Shown piece after piece: positions 37,558-51,585 of a stretch of DNA of 64,000 bases (positions are counted from its first letter, which is position 1; each line of letters starts with the position of its first letter). Made by a program: the position numbers and the translations under genes. Origin of the DNA: Bolinopsis microptera (lineage: Eukaryota > Ctenophora > Tentaculata > Lobata > Bolinopsidae); contig NC_087084.1 of assembly GCF_026151205.1 (NCBI RefSeq), positions 968,312-1,032,311 on the forward strand, in the 5' to 3' direction. The notes under the pieces are model-generated. The model made no database searches. It had not been told where the DNA came from and was given only the letters and a program-made list of their open reading frames with translations.

Positions 37558-40500
37558 GGGACCCCATTCTTCCTAAAATTGCCAAATCCTTAAAGTCCAG
37601 ACCATCTGGCATTTCCTTCTCAACCTCAACAGAAGACTAAATTTTTATTGACATTGTACTGTAATTTCACTTTCCCACCCATACCTCCCCCACCCTCCAT
37701 CCCTGACACCACTCAATCACATATAAGCATGTCCACCACATCACATTCAGCTGACGACGATTAACACATGTTTATTGAAAGCTTCTACAAGTTAAATCAT
37801 CGTATCTCTTATATGTTTCTAACCCAACTCCACTCAGTTTTATTTTGATACGCAACTCCACCCCTATGGATCAGACAGCAAACAGTGCAGAATCCACAGA
37901 AACACCTAATCAACACATCAATCCTACCACCCAACTTTCATTTAATGACTCACTCATATCACTATTTGGACAGCATGCATCCACACTGGCCAAAACCACC
38001 TCTCACAGCATAGAACACATGGCCATTAACTCATGTCACATATCATTCCTGAAAGCCTGCCGTGATCACTCACTCATCCCTAAGGGACTCAGACTCACCA
38101 CCCACTATCCACCAAACGCTCAACTGAAGTCCTCACTCACGCATCTAACCTCCTCATCACTGAAAGACTCAACCACTATCGCCTCAAATATGCACAACAC
38201 AAACGCACTTATGAGCACAACCTCAGACACATAGAATCACTCATAACCCCTCAATATTTTCAGAAACTAGGACACCTCAACACCAAAAAATCTTCATACA
38301 CCCACAGAAAACAACTCCTTACTCACCAAAAGAAGTTCGCGGTACTACTCTCAGAATACGACACCCCCTTCCTCTCACCCTACGACACTCTTAAAACGCT
38401 CGACATACCCTCTCCCACATTTCATGGTCCTCTCCTCAAGACCTCACCTACCCCCAAGAAAGACAACACAGCCAAAACAGTGATCAACCTCTCTGGACAG
38501 ACCCTCTCCACAGCTGAAACTGACGTCCTCTCCCTTGGACTGAAGTTTGTCCCGACACCCACCTCAGACCCTACCCCCGACCTGCTCCCTCATACAGAAT
38601 ATCACTAAACAACTAGGAGAGGCATGGAAGCCTCAGCCACATATCAGGTCACCTCTGTATTATCTAAATTTGACAATAACGTGACATGACCACCGACAAT
38701 TTGACTCCACAACAACGTACCGCTCTTAAATCTTTAAAATCTAAGAAATCTGAATTGAAATTTCTTCCTGCTGATAGGGGGCAACGCCACTGTTGTACTG
38801 ACTCACGATCAATACATAACCAAAGTTACCGACCACTTATCCTCAGGTAGTTACACCCTCTTAACGAAAGGACCCCACTCAATCCGTCACCACTAAACTA
38901 CAGAAAGTCCTCAAGAAACTACACACCGACAAGAAGATCACGACCGACCTTTACCACAAGATGCGCAACCTACATCCTAGATGGCCTCAACTTTACGGAC
39001 AACCTAAGATACACAAACCCGGCGCACCTATCCGTCCCGTAGTCAGCTTCTACAACACCCCCCTACAAGCCCTCCACAAAGTCCTCGCTTCTTTCCTCAA
39101 ACCCCTAGCCCAGAACCCCTTACGCCTCAAAGACTCTTCCGACTTCAAACACCGCTTCGACTCCTCTCTCAATCCCTCCTTCCACTACCACGCCTCCTTA
39201 GACGTCCAATCCTTGTACACCTCCTGTGACATGCGCCTAGCCCTCAAAACTGTCATCTCCTCCTTTGAACAGAACCCCTCTCGTCTTCCCCCCAATGTCA
39301 CCACCACCACCATAGGCTCCCTTATCAACTTTTGCCTTGACAACTCATACCTTGAATTCAACGGCTCCTTCTACTCCCAAGACGAAGGAGGTACAATGGG
39401 ATCCCCCCTCATTGTTGAACTAGCTGAAATCCGCCTTGCTGAAATCGAACCTTAGCTTTATCTCTGTCCCTGACCCTCCGAACACTTACTCCCCATTTCG
39501 TTGACGACGGCCTTGGATCTTTCAGAGACAGAAACCACGCAGAATCCTCCTTACATTCCTTAACTCCCTTACTGAAGACCACAACATTACCCAAGAACAT
39601 CCTCTACGACGGAACTATATCCCTTCCTGACGTTTATCATCCACCCCTGACAATCCACATCAGTCTACAGAAAACCCACCCACACCCACCTTTACACCAA
39701 GTACTCTCCTCCTGCACCACCAACTCATCTAAGAACGCAGTCATCCGATCACTGACCCAAAGGAGCCCACACATCTGCTTCACCCCAACACCTTGACGAC
39801 GAAACTCCAGACAGTACGGACACGTTGCCTCCAGAACGCTTCCCTCCTCACCGCACTCACCACCATCATGACTAAAGTACAACGGAAATTTCACCAACCC
39901 CCCTCGCCACCAATCCTAGCCTCATTCAACCGACATACCCGTGAACATGCCCTTAGTGTTTTCCTCCTCCTTCCACCCTCCCTATCGAAACCCATCTCCA
40001 AATACTCGACAACACGAACATCAATACATCACCCACTCCTCTGCTACCTCCCTCACGCAACCTCCTCACCAAACGAAGACCACCCCCCATCAACCTCACT
40101 CAACACCATCTACGAAATTTCCTGCTCACAGTGTCCCTCCAAATACCGACAGCCTACAACCCTTGTCCACCGCATGAAGAACACGAACGAATGTGTAAGA
40201 CTCAACAACCGCCATCGACAATCCACAGACAGAATCAAATCAGCCCCTGCACACATGCCCTGACCACCGCCACCACCATCTCCTGGAACAAATCGAAGTC
40301 CTCAAATCCCTCACCTCACCACCAACTTGACCTCTCAAACCATGCAGCTATACAAATACGACAACCTTCCATGAACAAACAGACCGCGTCACCCAAATGA
40401 TTCTCTCTGGACCCCCATTCTTCCTAAAAGATTGCCAAATCCTTAAAGTCCAGACCATCTGGCATTTCCTTCTCAACCTCAACAAAGACTAAATTTTATT

Positions 40501-40697
40501 GACATTTGTACTGTAATTTCACTTTCCCCCACCCTACTCCACCCAAACAACGACCTCCATCCTGACACCACTCAATCACATATAACATTGTCCACCACAT
40601 CACATTCAGCTGACGACGATTAACACATGTTTACATTGAAAGCTTCTACAAGTTAATCAGCGTATCTCTTATATTTTCTAACCTAACTCCACTCAGT
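37558..40697 (+). pseudogene. Right-arm copy of the Penelope-like element, frameshifted
   Basis: Same insertion point and pseudo-LTRs as 28282-31432. The first 250 or so bp of coding match, then single-base losses from about 38100 onward break the frame repeatedly. One stretch (38961-39455: PRWPQLYGQPKIHKPG to GGTMGSPLIVELAEI) stays open. The breaks are dense and indel-type, which fits sequence error better than decay, since the left copy is intact. Confidence 0.8.
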
Positions 40698-42860
40698 TTA
40701 GATTGACGTGGTATCTAGAGTGGTAATCGGGCAAGATCCGGAAGTGACTCTGCAATGTAGGCATATTTAATAAGTATCTTCATCAAAAGACTTCCGTCTA
40801 CTTCAAGAGTTGAATGTTTGTTTCCTCCAGAAATGGCTTCCTTGGACCGTGGTGAACTTTTTTACCTGAACTCTCCCGTACTATTTTGCCAGTCACTGTT
40901 GCTGGTTTTCTGTCAATTCCAGATAACACCAGGATATGGTTGTATCAGAGCTTTCCACACTTCTATTATCACTGATTTCAACATCTAAGTAAGTTAGATA
41001 AATGAATATTGCTAATTTGAAACAATACACCGCCTCCTATTATCATTTAGTTTATCTGGTATGAATTGAATTTGAAATTTGGCTGTGCGATAGAAATGAG
41101 TACCGAATGAAAAACGAAGTTGCAAGATAAACTGTTTGCGTTGAAAACGTACCATAAACGTTTAGATTGACGGTGGTATCTCGAGTGGCTGGAATCGGCA
41201 AAGATCCGGAAGTGACTCTGCAAGTGTAAGCAGTATCGTCGTTCACAAAGAGTTCCGTCTACAGCAAGAGTTGATGTTTGTGTCCCTCCAGAATGGCTAC
41301 CTTGGACAGCGGTGAACTTTTCAGCTGGACACTGGTCCTGTACTAGTCGCCAGGTCACTGTTGCTGTTTCTGTCAATCCAGTGATTACACAGGATATGGT
41401 TGTATCAGAGCCCTTTTCTTCACATCTTATTCAATGATTCAACATCTGAGTATGTTTGATAAATAAATACTCTCCAATTTGAAATTAATGACACTCGCAG
41501 ATATTATCATTTATTTTGTCTGGTATGAACTAATGTGTAATGGGCTGTGAGATAGAAATCAGAAATGAGTACATAATCAATAAACTTTTGCTAGATAACT
41601 TTTAGCGATGAAAAACGACCATAAACGTAAGATTGACGGTGTATCCGAGTGCAGGAATTGGGCAAAGATGTTGGATGATTAAATATATAGGTTTGTTTGC
41701 TTGATTGGATAAAACCTCATTAAATATACTGTGACCACACCCAGATTTAGAAACAGTACTTTAACAAAAACGGGGGGGGGGGGCTAATTCAAAATGCGAA
41801 TCCTTTTTCTCAATACGTGCTTCTATAACGTACCATAATTCCTACTTCAATCCGGTACGTACGATTAAACGTTGACGGTAGATCACGAAAGAAATCTTTT
41901 CTCCGACAGCCGAATGTAAATTCGCATTTGTAAACACTCATCATTTTTATCAACATCCGAGTCAGTGTATTTGACTTCTGAAGCTCATTGTCCGAAATAT
42001 AAGGGGGGGGGGGGGTAAAGATAATAAAATTTGGGGGGGGTTGGGAGTTGGTTTGGAATGGGGGGGGGGGGGGGGGGGGGGGGTTTGTTTTTTTTTGGGA
42101 ATTTTAATGTGTTTTTGTGTGGGGGTTTTTGGGTTTTTTTGTTTTTTTGTAGCAGGGGGTTTGGTTTTGGGAATTGTTTGTAAGGGGGGATAGAGTTTTA
42201 AAATAGGGGGATATAAGATTAAAAGGGTATTGGTTGGATTGGGGGAAATTGGAAGATTTTTATTGTTTTAATGAAATTTAGGTGGGTCGAGAATGAGCGG
42301 ATAAAAGACAGGTGGTGTGGTGTTTGATTATCTCTGTAATTAAAATTATGACATAAAGCATGAAATATTTGGGTACCATATGGTTTCCTATGACATCTTT
42401 TACTCAGACTCCAAATATCCCAACACAACTTACTCCTAACAAAAGGTTTACTTCTCGCTTGAAGACTGCATCTCCAAGGTTGAGTGGTTGAGTGTATGTC
42501 GCAGGCAATAGTAACACCATTGTCAATCCATTGATCACCGCGTCCAATAGTGTACGTGTACTCATTTCCAGTTTGTGCTCCTAAAGGGAAGAATAGAAAA
42601 TAAGATGGCCGAAATTTTCATTGAAGATCAAACAATTTTAAAGAAATGGTTATAGTGCATTCGACAAGATACATGTTTTTTTATAATATTGATAAAATAA
42701 TTTTTACCAGCTCCTTTGAATACCTTCACCACTACTGAATATTTGGAACGCTTTCGATACTAGAGCAGTGTTAGTATAGGTTGAAACAGTACAGGTGAAA
42801 ATAACATCTTCCCCTGGCCACCACACCCTTCGAAACGAGGTCTGGCGAACCATCTGAATT
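40698..42860 (-). pseudogene. Noisy right-arm copies of exons 25 to 21
   Basis: Recognisable pieces are cassette 2 (about 40698-40985), cassette 1 (about 41153-41448), the relic near 41620-41660, traces of exon 23 (about 41870-41990), exon 22 (about 42430-42582) and exon 21 (about 42707-42850). All have small indels. Exon 23 is mostly replaced by a G/T-rich run at 42000-42200. Confidence 0.6.
41771..42200. other. G/T homopolymer-rich low-quality stretch
   Basis: Runs of up to about 25 G, mixed with T and G blocks, replace the sequence expected from exon 23 and its intron. Nothing like it occurs at the mirrored left position (about 26900-27230). I regard it as a base-calling or assembly fault and not a biological G-tract. 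Confidence 0.7.
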
Positions 42861-45800
42861 AAAGATTAATTAAGTATATTATTGTTTATGCATATGTTAA
42901 TACTGATGAGTCATGATTACATGAGTCAGGGGTTGAAGGTGCTATACCTACAATCTAAAGTTAGTGTTGTAAAATTAATGTCTGACTTAGTTTTCCAAAA
43001 CAGCTGTATACGCACATGCTTAGTAGTAAGAACATAAACGTGAACACCCGATTATAGGTGGTGTGGTAGGGTTGAGAATCCCGCCCACTTTTTTGGTCAG
43101 TTTCGCCGGGCTCATGTCTTCCGTCGAGAGAGCAATTAGTGTCTACAGAAAACTGATAACCTAGCGAGGCCAATCCGAACCACATCTTCCGTCAGAGTGT
43201 TGCTGGGTCAGCTGGTTAATGAACGGATTGGCCTGAGAAAGGCCATAAGTCCCTGTATCACAAGCAACCACCGAGGTAGGGGATTTGGATCCGATCCGTC
43301 ACACCCTGGATCTTGATTGTCGCCCTCGACCCAACAGAGTGGTGCACTGTCGAAGGCCTGTCACCCAGTTTCGGTGGTATCTCTCCCTCTCCACCCCTTT
43401 GATCATTGTATCCCTCTTTGAGACATAACCACCGCCTGCCCGTTTTCCCTCTATTGTTGTGACCTTTATGGTAGCGGCGAAAGCCATTCCATTTTTTATC
43501 AATGGAGACCGTTTTTCATTCTTTCCTTGCCATGCCGCGCACTTTGCGCGCATTTTTCCTTTGTCTACTTTCACCCTTACAACTCTTCATCACGCAGACT
43601 TTTACAGACCATTCCAGGATCTCTGGTGAGTTGGCATCCACTAGTGGAAATCGCCGACTTATTAGAGAGCAGGGAACACTAAGGCTGTCCCTAACGGGGC
43701 GCCCCAGTCAGTTGTTTCCACCGCAGAACCCGACCGACCTCTCCTAGCTACTAGGACAGACTGTAGAATACTGACTAAAAGACGCATTCCAACCCATGCA
43801 GAGATGCTATAGCGGAGGTAGACTTCCTAGATTCGACTAGCCACTAAACCCGCACGAACATAAAATTTTATCTACAATTCGTGAGACAGGCACAAACAAA
43901 ATTTTAATCAAATCATTATCCACCCTCACACATGGATCAGTATAAAGATCAGCTCTACTTCTGATCACAGAACCATCTCCTCCTCACCGACCTGTTACTT
44001 AGAGCGTCCTCACCCAACTCCCCCCTCTTGACCCTCAGATTCACTCCATTTCTCTCAAACTTTCCTCAGGCTTAACATCACTTCGTCCCGCCCTCAACGG
44101 ACTAGAACGAAAGCTACATCTCACTCTATCCTTCTCTCCGCCCACTCAAGAAAACTTCCACCTCTTTTCCTTTAGATATGCTACACTTTTAGACATGTAA
44201 CACCAGCCTCACCAACCTGTCACAATCATCAAAACGATTTTATCCTCGAACCTCGGAAGCCCTAGTTACAGAACCTACTCCCTCCTAAATCTGACACACT
44301 ATTGGGTACACTAGACAGCTCGTGAAGAACAATCTTGCAGGAGCGGGTTCGTCCTCTATCTTAACTCAAGTGACTATTTCAGGAAACATTTCCACCAACA
44401 CCACAATCATCATCCAGGAAGATTGCTGGCTGTTACTCCACCTCTGCATTTCACCTCCCGAAGACCAACTACGCAGCTACAAGAGCTCCACATCTGCATC
44501 GACAGCTAAGCAGTTCTTCATGCTTTATCGGGCACCAACACCCAATCACTCATCATAGACACTCTAGGAAGCCCTCAACGCAGTTAAAGGACACTCTCCG
44601 TCACCCCCCACGGGTACCGGCGCATTGTGAATTCAGCAATCATCAATTCAAGACAAAGGCCGGCATCTCCTCCCACTGGACCTCCTCCTTTGGCCTCCTT
44701 ACGCGCTCACTCCTCTCTTTCTTAATCATTACTAGACATAACTTTTTCCACCTCACATTTTATCGTATATTACTCGTTTTGCGATCCTCACTGTTTTCCA
44801 CCCATTCTACATTAGTAGTTTCTTTTGACACACACCTTGACTTTAAAAAGTTAAGACGACAAATAGAGACTAAGTAAGAATTCTGACTAGCACATCTATT
44901 CACAGATGCAGTCATCTCAATATTTCCAAAACAAACTGGCAACGACCCAACAGCATTGCAAATATGTATGTGACGAACAATGAAACTACGAGCACACTTA
45001 CTCACAACTTGTCCCGCATACACCTTACACAGAAAAACTCCTTTGTAACTATACCATACAGAGCGGATACCTTCCATCACACCTAGCCTTCTCTATCCAT
45101 TTATTAACACGTGGTGATCGCTAAGAGCTACCAAGTATCTAGATTTCTAAGAACCTCCCTAGACCTTTGGATAATAGCCTTAGTAATCGTAAATTGTCCC
45201 TCTAACACGATCACTCTCCCCTCCCCGATTGTTTCCCAAGACTTGCAACAGGTTCCTGCTAGCCTGCAGTTCTAAGAGCTCATTAGTCACAGACAGCGGC
45301 ACTTCTACTTGACGCAATGCGTGTCTCTCTCTCCCTCCCCTCTCTTTCTTGATTGCGGAAGGGACAACCACGTTACTTACACAGTTACTTTTATTTCTCA
45401 TCACATGATTCATGACCTCCCCAGCCCTCTATATCTTTAACATGATACCTCCCAGACCATAGTATACCCATACTAAGACATTTCTCAACTCCTCGATACA
45501 GCAAACAATAACAACACGAAAAGAAAAGAAATATAGACAAGATTACGACAGCCATGACTCTTACAAAAAGACAACAGAAGGAACATCCCGGTTTGAACCT
45601 TTCAGAACTATGCATCTTATATCGGTATATGTATTGTATCTATTTATTACCTATTGTCATTTTTTTATCTTTGCTAGTTATCAGGTTTTTGGGTACCGGG
45701 CCAACCTGGTTACCCTGCTACGGGCCGTTTCCCCTGCGTTCTGCAGGTCTAGTTGTACCCATGATATAAATAGTTTTTGGTGATCTTACCAAAGAACTGG

Positions 45801-46035
45801 CAAACACTATTCATAAAATTTGCTAATCCACTATCCAGCACTACAAAATGAAATGCCAAAAGAGACCTTTCAATTGAAAAAAATGAACACGAATATTTTC
45901 TGATTGACAAATTCCCTCGAGACCAGTGGTGGTAGTAAGGTCATACCAAAAAGAATTATTTTCAATAGAACTCAGTAGATTGTCTATTAAGGCAACAGTA
46001 TGTAACTGACTTTTGCCCACCCTATAGGTTTGATG
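42861..46035 (+). mobile_element. Noisy right-arm copies of the LINE remnant and MITE fragment
   Basis: The LINE remnant spans about 43000-45780 (for example GNRRLIREQGTLRLSLTG and LAGAGSS in broken frames). The truncated mariner-like MITE ends near 46025 (TTTTGCCCACCCTATAGG). It corresponds to intron 20. Confidence 0.6.
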
Positions 46036-49000
46036 ATCATACCCGCGACAACATTGAGTTTCCATGTTGCAGAGAGAGCGGGATTATTTTCTCGAAACAC
46101 TCAATAGTGACATACGTTCAGCTTTGTCAAGGATGACAGCGACCAAGTGGACTTCCTTATTTGTTGTCAGTATTGTAGTTATCCGCCGAGTCAGATGTTC
46201 GTCAGAACAACGTATCTTGTCGTTCTCAGTATAGTCGTCAGCATTTTTCTCCACATCAGGTTGACACCTTCCTCGCTATCACTTACACAAGTGAAGCATC
46301 GCTGATTCTCCTGACGGTACTTATGGCGTACTCGCTGGATATTTATCTCGATACTGAATAAAGACTTATGAGATCAATAAGTAAAAAAATACATTCTCTT
46401 CAAAACTTATAAAATTAAAAAAAGGTACGGGAAAATAGCAGAGACATCGATTTCTGTTCATCATAAATCGGCAGTTATGACTTATTTAAAGTAAGCTAAT
46501 TAAAATAAATATTTTGTGACTTACTGGCACTTTGTTGTGGGTTTTACTGGGTAAGGTCCAGCCGGCTGAAGACCGGATATAAAGCATACAAGTGTACTCA
46601 CCGCTGCCGTCCATGTCAAGAGCAAAGTAATCGTCAACTCCATTAGAACTCACTTTTTCCTGACGTGTCTTCTGCATCTGCTATTGGTCTCCTCAGCGAC
46701 TGAACTCCCTAAAACCACGTTAAAGGTTGTTTGTATCTGGTCGACTGTGTTCCACTCTGCCTACAGAAGCCCAGACTACTCTCCCCCCAGCAGACCTTCA
46801 GTTGATTCAGCAAGCTCTTGTATCCAGACATCACATCAAGAGTAGTAGAATCGAATTCATCCGCAACAATTGTAGCATTCAAACTCCTGCATCCTTATCT
46901 GTTAGAATCAACCACGGTATTCGTACTCAGCATCGTCTGCCGAGTCATAGCAACCTCCTATTTGCTGCAACTTGCCCTGGTTCCGTCCCAGAAGTAAGGT
47001 CACTCATCCACCTCGCGAGATCCCAGCTGAACATGAGAAATTAACGGTAACACCAACCCCATAGGGTACAGTAAATTCTTTGTCGGGTTCGTAAAATCTC
47101 GAATCACTATGTTTTTCAAGTTAACATCGAGGAAAAAAAAAGAAATGCAACCGGTTTGAAGTAGGTCCATCAGAAAAGTACAAATATCACAGGTTGACTG
47201 GCTGCGGTCAGCATCGGTTTGGAAGAGTCAGAATGTAATTGGTTAACATTATTAATCTGGTTATACCGGACGGAGCAAACCCTGTTGCCCAGACCATGTT
47301 ACACGGTATAGTGTCCACTCGACTCAATTGTACATTGACAATTGAACCCGTCTCTCGGTAGCTGTAGATATGGCATCGAAGTAATTATCGTGACCGAGCC
47401 GTACAACAAGGTTTCCTTCAAACTTATAGATATCTCGCGTTGTGAATATGAGAATGCACACGTGTATTTCCCAGCAAGAGTGACTGCATATTGGCACAAG
47501 ATATAGTCAATAGATTTCCATTTTCCGCTATTGATCTGAGAATCAGTTACTATCTATCCCACCTCGTTTTTTAGTGCGTGTTTACCGATGTATCTCTTCA
47601 GTTAGTTGAGGTACTGCATTGTGATGTATACTTAACACTGATTTAATGAATTGTAAAGATACAAGTCCCAGATACATCCACAGCCCAAGTAAAGTACTAA
47701 ATAAGTAACAACTTAAAGACCTAACGAACCATATACTTACCATGCAGTAGAAATCAGACAGCCCCCTCAACAAAGAATGCAGACTCACCATGCAGTTAGA
47801 AGCAGGACAGCCCCCTCAACAAGGAATGCAGACTCACCATGCATAGAAGCAGGGACAGCCCCTCAACAAAGGAATGCAACTTACCAAGCAGTAAAAGTAG
47901 GACATCCCCAGGCAGCTCCTACTCCTAGTTCGCAATAAAGGAACAGAATCCTTCCCAATCGAGTTAGTAGTTCGCATCAGTGGCGTAACAATCCTAGAGA
48001 AATGAAATTAAATTGAACAACAGAAGCAGGATATATAGAATATAGTCAATCAATCTAAATTAAAATAATCTTACGCGAATGGTACACTTTGACATATGGT
48101 CTTTTTTCTACATACCTTACGAGACAATTTAATTATTATCCTCGACGAAATTCCGGTGACCTAAATGATTTGGGAACGAAACATGGGATTTTTTTCCGAA
48201 AACCTACTCATTTTGTACCCCAAACTAAATTATGGTATTTTGGTGATTTTTGTCATTTTCTTTTTACTTTACAAAAAAAAAACCCCTACGTAATTTGAGA
48301 AAAATCATGAAATAAAATATGAAATTTGAAAAAGTACAAGTCATTTTCTTCTTGATCTTCCTTTAGGGACGTTTCTCTCTACAGTGTAGTCCATGTAATA
48401 CTAGTGTTCATTTGTTAGATGAATCATATTGTGATAACTTACTATATTGGTAGTAAATCGAACAAAGTCATGAATAAAATAAAAATACGTGAAAATATTT
48501 GGGGGAAAAAATTATGGGACCTAATTTTTTGGTATTCCAGAAAAAATTGTATTTCGGAAACCACCGACTTCGTACCTTGATACAATATGTCTCGAAGTAT
48601 ATGTTAGACGTTTCGGGATTAGACCCTCTGTAAGCCATTTAACTCAAACTTTTGTTGCCAAATTATACTACAAATACCTCGAAGAGTAGAGTTGTAGGAA
48701 GATTCCAGGGTTCCTTGCGGGAGATTTGTGGAGAAGAAAAACACACACTTGATAACTTATTGTGGCTTCTGTGAGTATTCTCGTCCGGATATTGTTAAGT
48801 GGTTTTTTCTGAGAATTTTTTTGTGAAAAAAATTAAATATTTTACCTGGTTTGTTGTCAGGGCCGAATAAAAATATCCAAAAAATATCCCAACAAGTAAA
48901 AAATGTAGTTAAAACTTTCTTATTTGTTGAAGCATGGAACACTCCTGTGGTACAGAAAAACGTTACAGCATAATCGCTGAAGTCTTCACTGAAACCGTCA

Positions 49001-50860
49001 CTCTCCACTGAAACGGTACCGGTCGTTGGTACCGCGTCAATACAGCTGAATTATCCACTGAGGCCTGATACAGACAATTGTTTGCGCATCGTGCGCCGTC
49101 ATGAGATTGCTGAAAATAATCAGTTTAGGAGAAATATTGTAAAAAAGGGCCTGAGGAGAAACAAGGAAGTATTGATAAAGACAAAGGAGGAAATATTATT
49201 AACAACATCTTACAGCATGACAACAAAGGTTGCTTTCGAGGCCACGCATTGTTGTACAGAGTCCTGTTATTGAAGTTCACGAAACAATTTTAGCTAGCAT
49301 TCCGCTGTTTTCGTGCGACTTTTACTGTCAACGTGCTCTCCATGTGCCATCGCAAAGTAGATCCTTAGATTACGGAATACATCATTGTCTCCCCCGAATG
49401 AAATACTAAGACCGACCCACCTTGTCCTGGCTAGTATGACCCGATACTAATAACTGATTTACCTGGCACACTAAAATTCTTTACATACCCAACCAATTTT
49501 TCATGTATCCTTAACGTCAACGGTTGACCACCCGGTAGTCTAGCTTCGTTCCATTTATCCCCATCTAAATTCCAGGAGATGCTCTCACTACCGTCATCTC
49601 CCTTGTAAGTGCGAGGATAAAATACCTTAGTAAAACCTTGGAACCTTGCAATAATCGGCTGGACATGGTTCACCAGAGTGATCTCGTCTAGTTTTTTGTT
49701 GAGCTCTTGAAGATTTCATATTAAGACAGGCGATTTGAGTGTGGTTTCCGGTTAAATTGACAATATATGAGTTTGAGATTTATCTTATTTCGAACTTATA
49801 ATATTATTTGGAAATTATTGAACATGAATTAATTCATGCTAATCAACAATAAAACATAGTAAAAGGCCTTACTAAAAAATGAAGCTTCACACAAAATATT
49901 AAAAAACTATAATAACATGATGCAGTAAGAATAGAAATTGAAGTGAAACAGTTGAGAGAATGTGCAAGTTGCCAGGAATGAGGCAAGTTGCCAGAATGTG
50001 GAAAGTTGCCCAGGAATGTGGCAAGTTGCCGGAATAGTGGCAAGATTGCCCAGAATGTGGCAAGTTGCCATGAATGTTGCACTAGTTGGCCAGGAATGTG
50101 GTCAATTGCCCAGAATGTGGCACTAGTGCCAGAAATGTGGCACTAGTTTGCTAAGAATGTGGCACTAGTTGCCAGAAATGTGGCACATTTGCTAGAATGT
50201 GGGCACTAGTTTCCGAGGAATGAGGCAAGTTTGCCAGAAATGTGGCCCTATTTGCTAGGAATGTGCACTAGTAGCAAGAAATGTGGCACTAGTTGCTAGA
50301 ATTTGCACTAGTTGCCAGTAATGTGCAAGTTTCCAAGGAAAGTGGCCACTAGTTGCCAGAATTGGCAAGTTTTCCAGGAATGTGGGCACTAGTTGCCAAA
50401 ATGTGGCACTATTGCTAGGAATGTGGCACTAGTTGCCAGAATGTGGCACTAGTTGCTAGAGCATTTGGCAAGTAGCCAGGAATAACTACCTCTAAAAAGA
50501 GATCAACAGGAGCGCTTTCCCGAAGTATGTTTTACCATCTAACATGTATTCTGCTTTACAACTTGTAAACACCAGCATAATCATGGGGGCACTGAAACAC
50601 ACATATCGCATCAGTTTTACGTTATTGTCGGCGAAAAACGTTCATCTGATGATCAATAACAAAATAAAATCACTAACAAATCTATCATCGACATTCTAAC
50701 ACTGTCGTATACAGAGTGGAGCTGAAAACAGGCTCTCATCACCCATCGGATGTACTGATCTTCAACCAATTCATCTCCCAACCTGCTGTCTCTAGTATCC
50801 AGAGACTTGACCGGTTATCCGCGGGTTTCTTTACCTCAGTCAGATCTTAATTCCATACAC
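46036..50860 (-). pseudogene. Noisy right-arm copies of exons 20 to 12 and their intron repeats
   Basis: In mirrored order: exon 20 (about 46036-46350), exon 19 (about 46536-47570), the 50-bp donor repeat (about 47735-47905), exon 18, the intron 17 MITE (about 48105-48620), exons 17-16 (about 48670-49090), exons 15-14 (about 49200-49710), the 21-bp minisatellite (about 49960-50480) and exons 13-12 (about 50490-50850). None keeps a continuous frame. Confidence 0.6.
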
Positions 50861-51585
50861 ATATTACACATAGTACACATATGACCATATTACACATAGT
50901 TACAACATATTACACATATTACACATATTACACATATTAACACATAATTACACATAATTACACTTAATTACACATTAATTACACATATTTAGCACATATT
51001 TACACATAATTACACATAATTACACATAATTACACATAATTACACATAATTACACATAATTACACATAATTATACATAATTACACATAATTACACATAAT
51101 TACACAAAGTTACATATAATTACACATAATTACACATAATTACACATAATTACACATAATTACACATAATTACACATAATTACACATAATTACACATAAT
51201 TACACATAATTACACATAATTACACATAATTACACATAATTACACATAATTACACATAAATACACATAATTACACATAATTACGACAATAAAACACATTA
51301 ATACACATATAACACATATTACACATAATTACACATAATTACACATAATTACACATAATTACACATAATAACACATAATTACACATAATTACACATAATT
51401 ACACAATTACACATTTACACATATACACATATTACACATATTAGCACATATTACACATATTACACATATTACACATATTACACGAATATTTACACATATA
51501 ACACATATTACACATATTACACATATTACACATCTACACATATTGAACACATATTACACATATTACACATATTACACATATTGGC
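50861..51585 (-). repeat. Right-arm copy of the 9-bp expansion, degraded
   Basis: ATTACACAT repeats, the complement of the left ATGTGTAAT array, with many inserted bases (ATAATTACAC). The length is similar to the left array. The flanking duplicated exon segment is recognisable on both sides. Confidence 0.75.

Noticed and set aside
39400-40400. Short open frames in the right-arm Penelope-like copy
   Set aside because: They are pieces of one ORF broken by dense single-base indels.
42000-42140. G-quadruplex or regulatory G-tract
   Set aside because: It is absent from the mirrored left sequence and surrounded by other indel noise.
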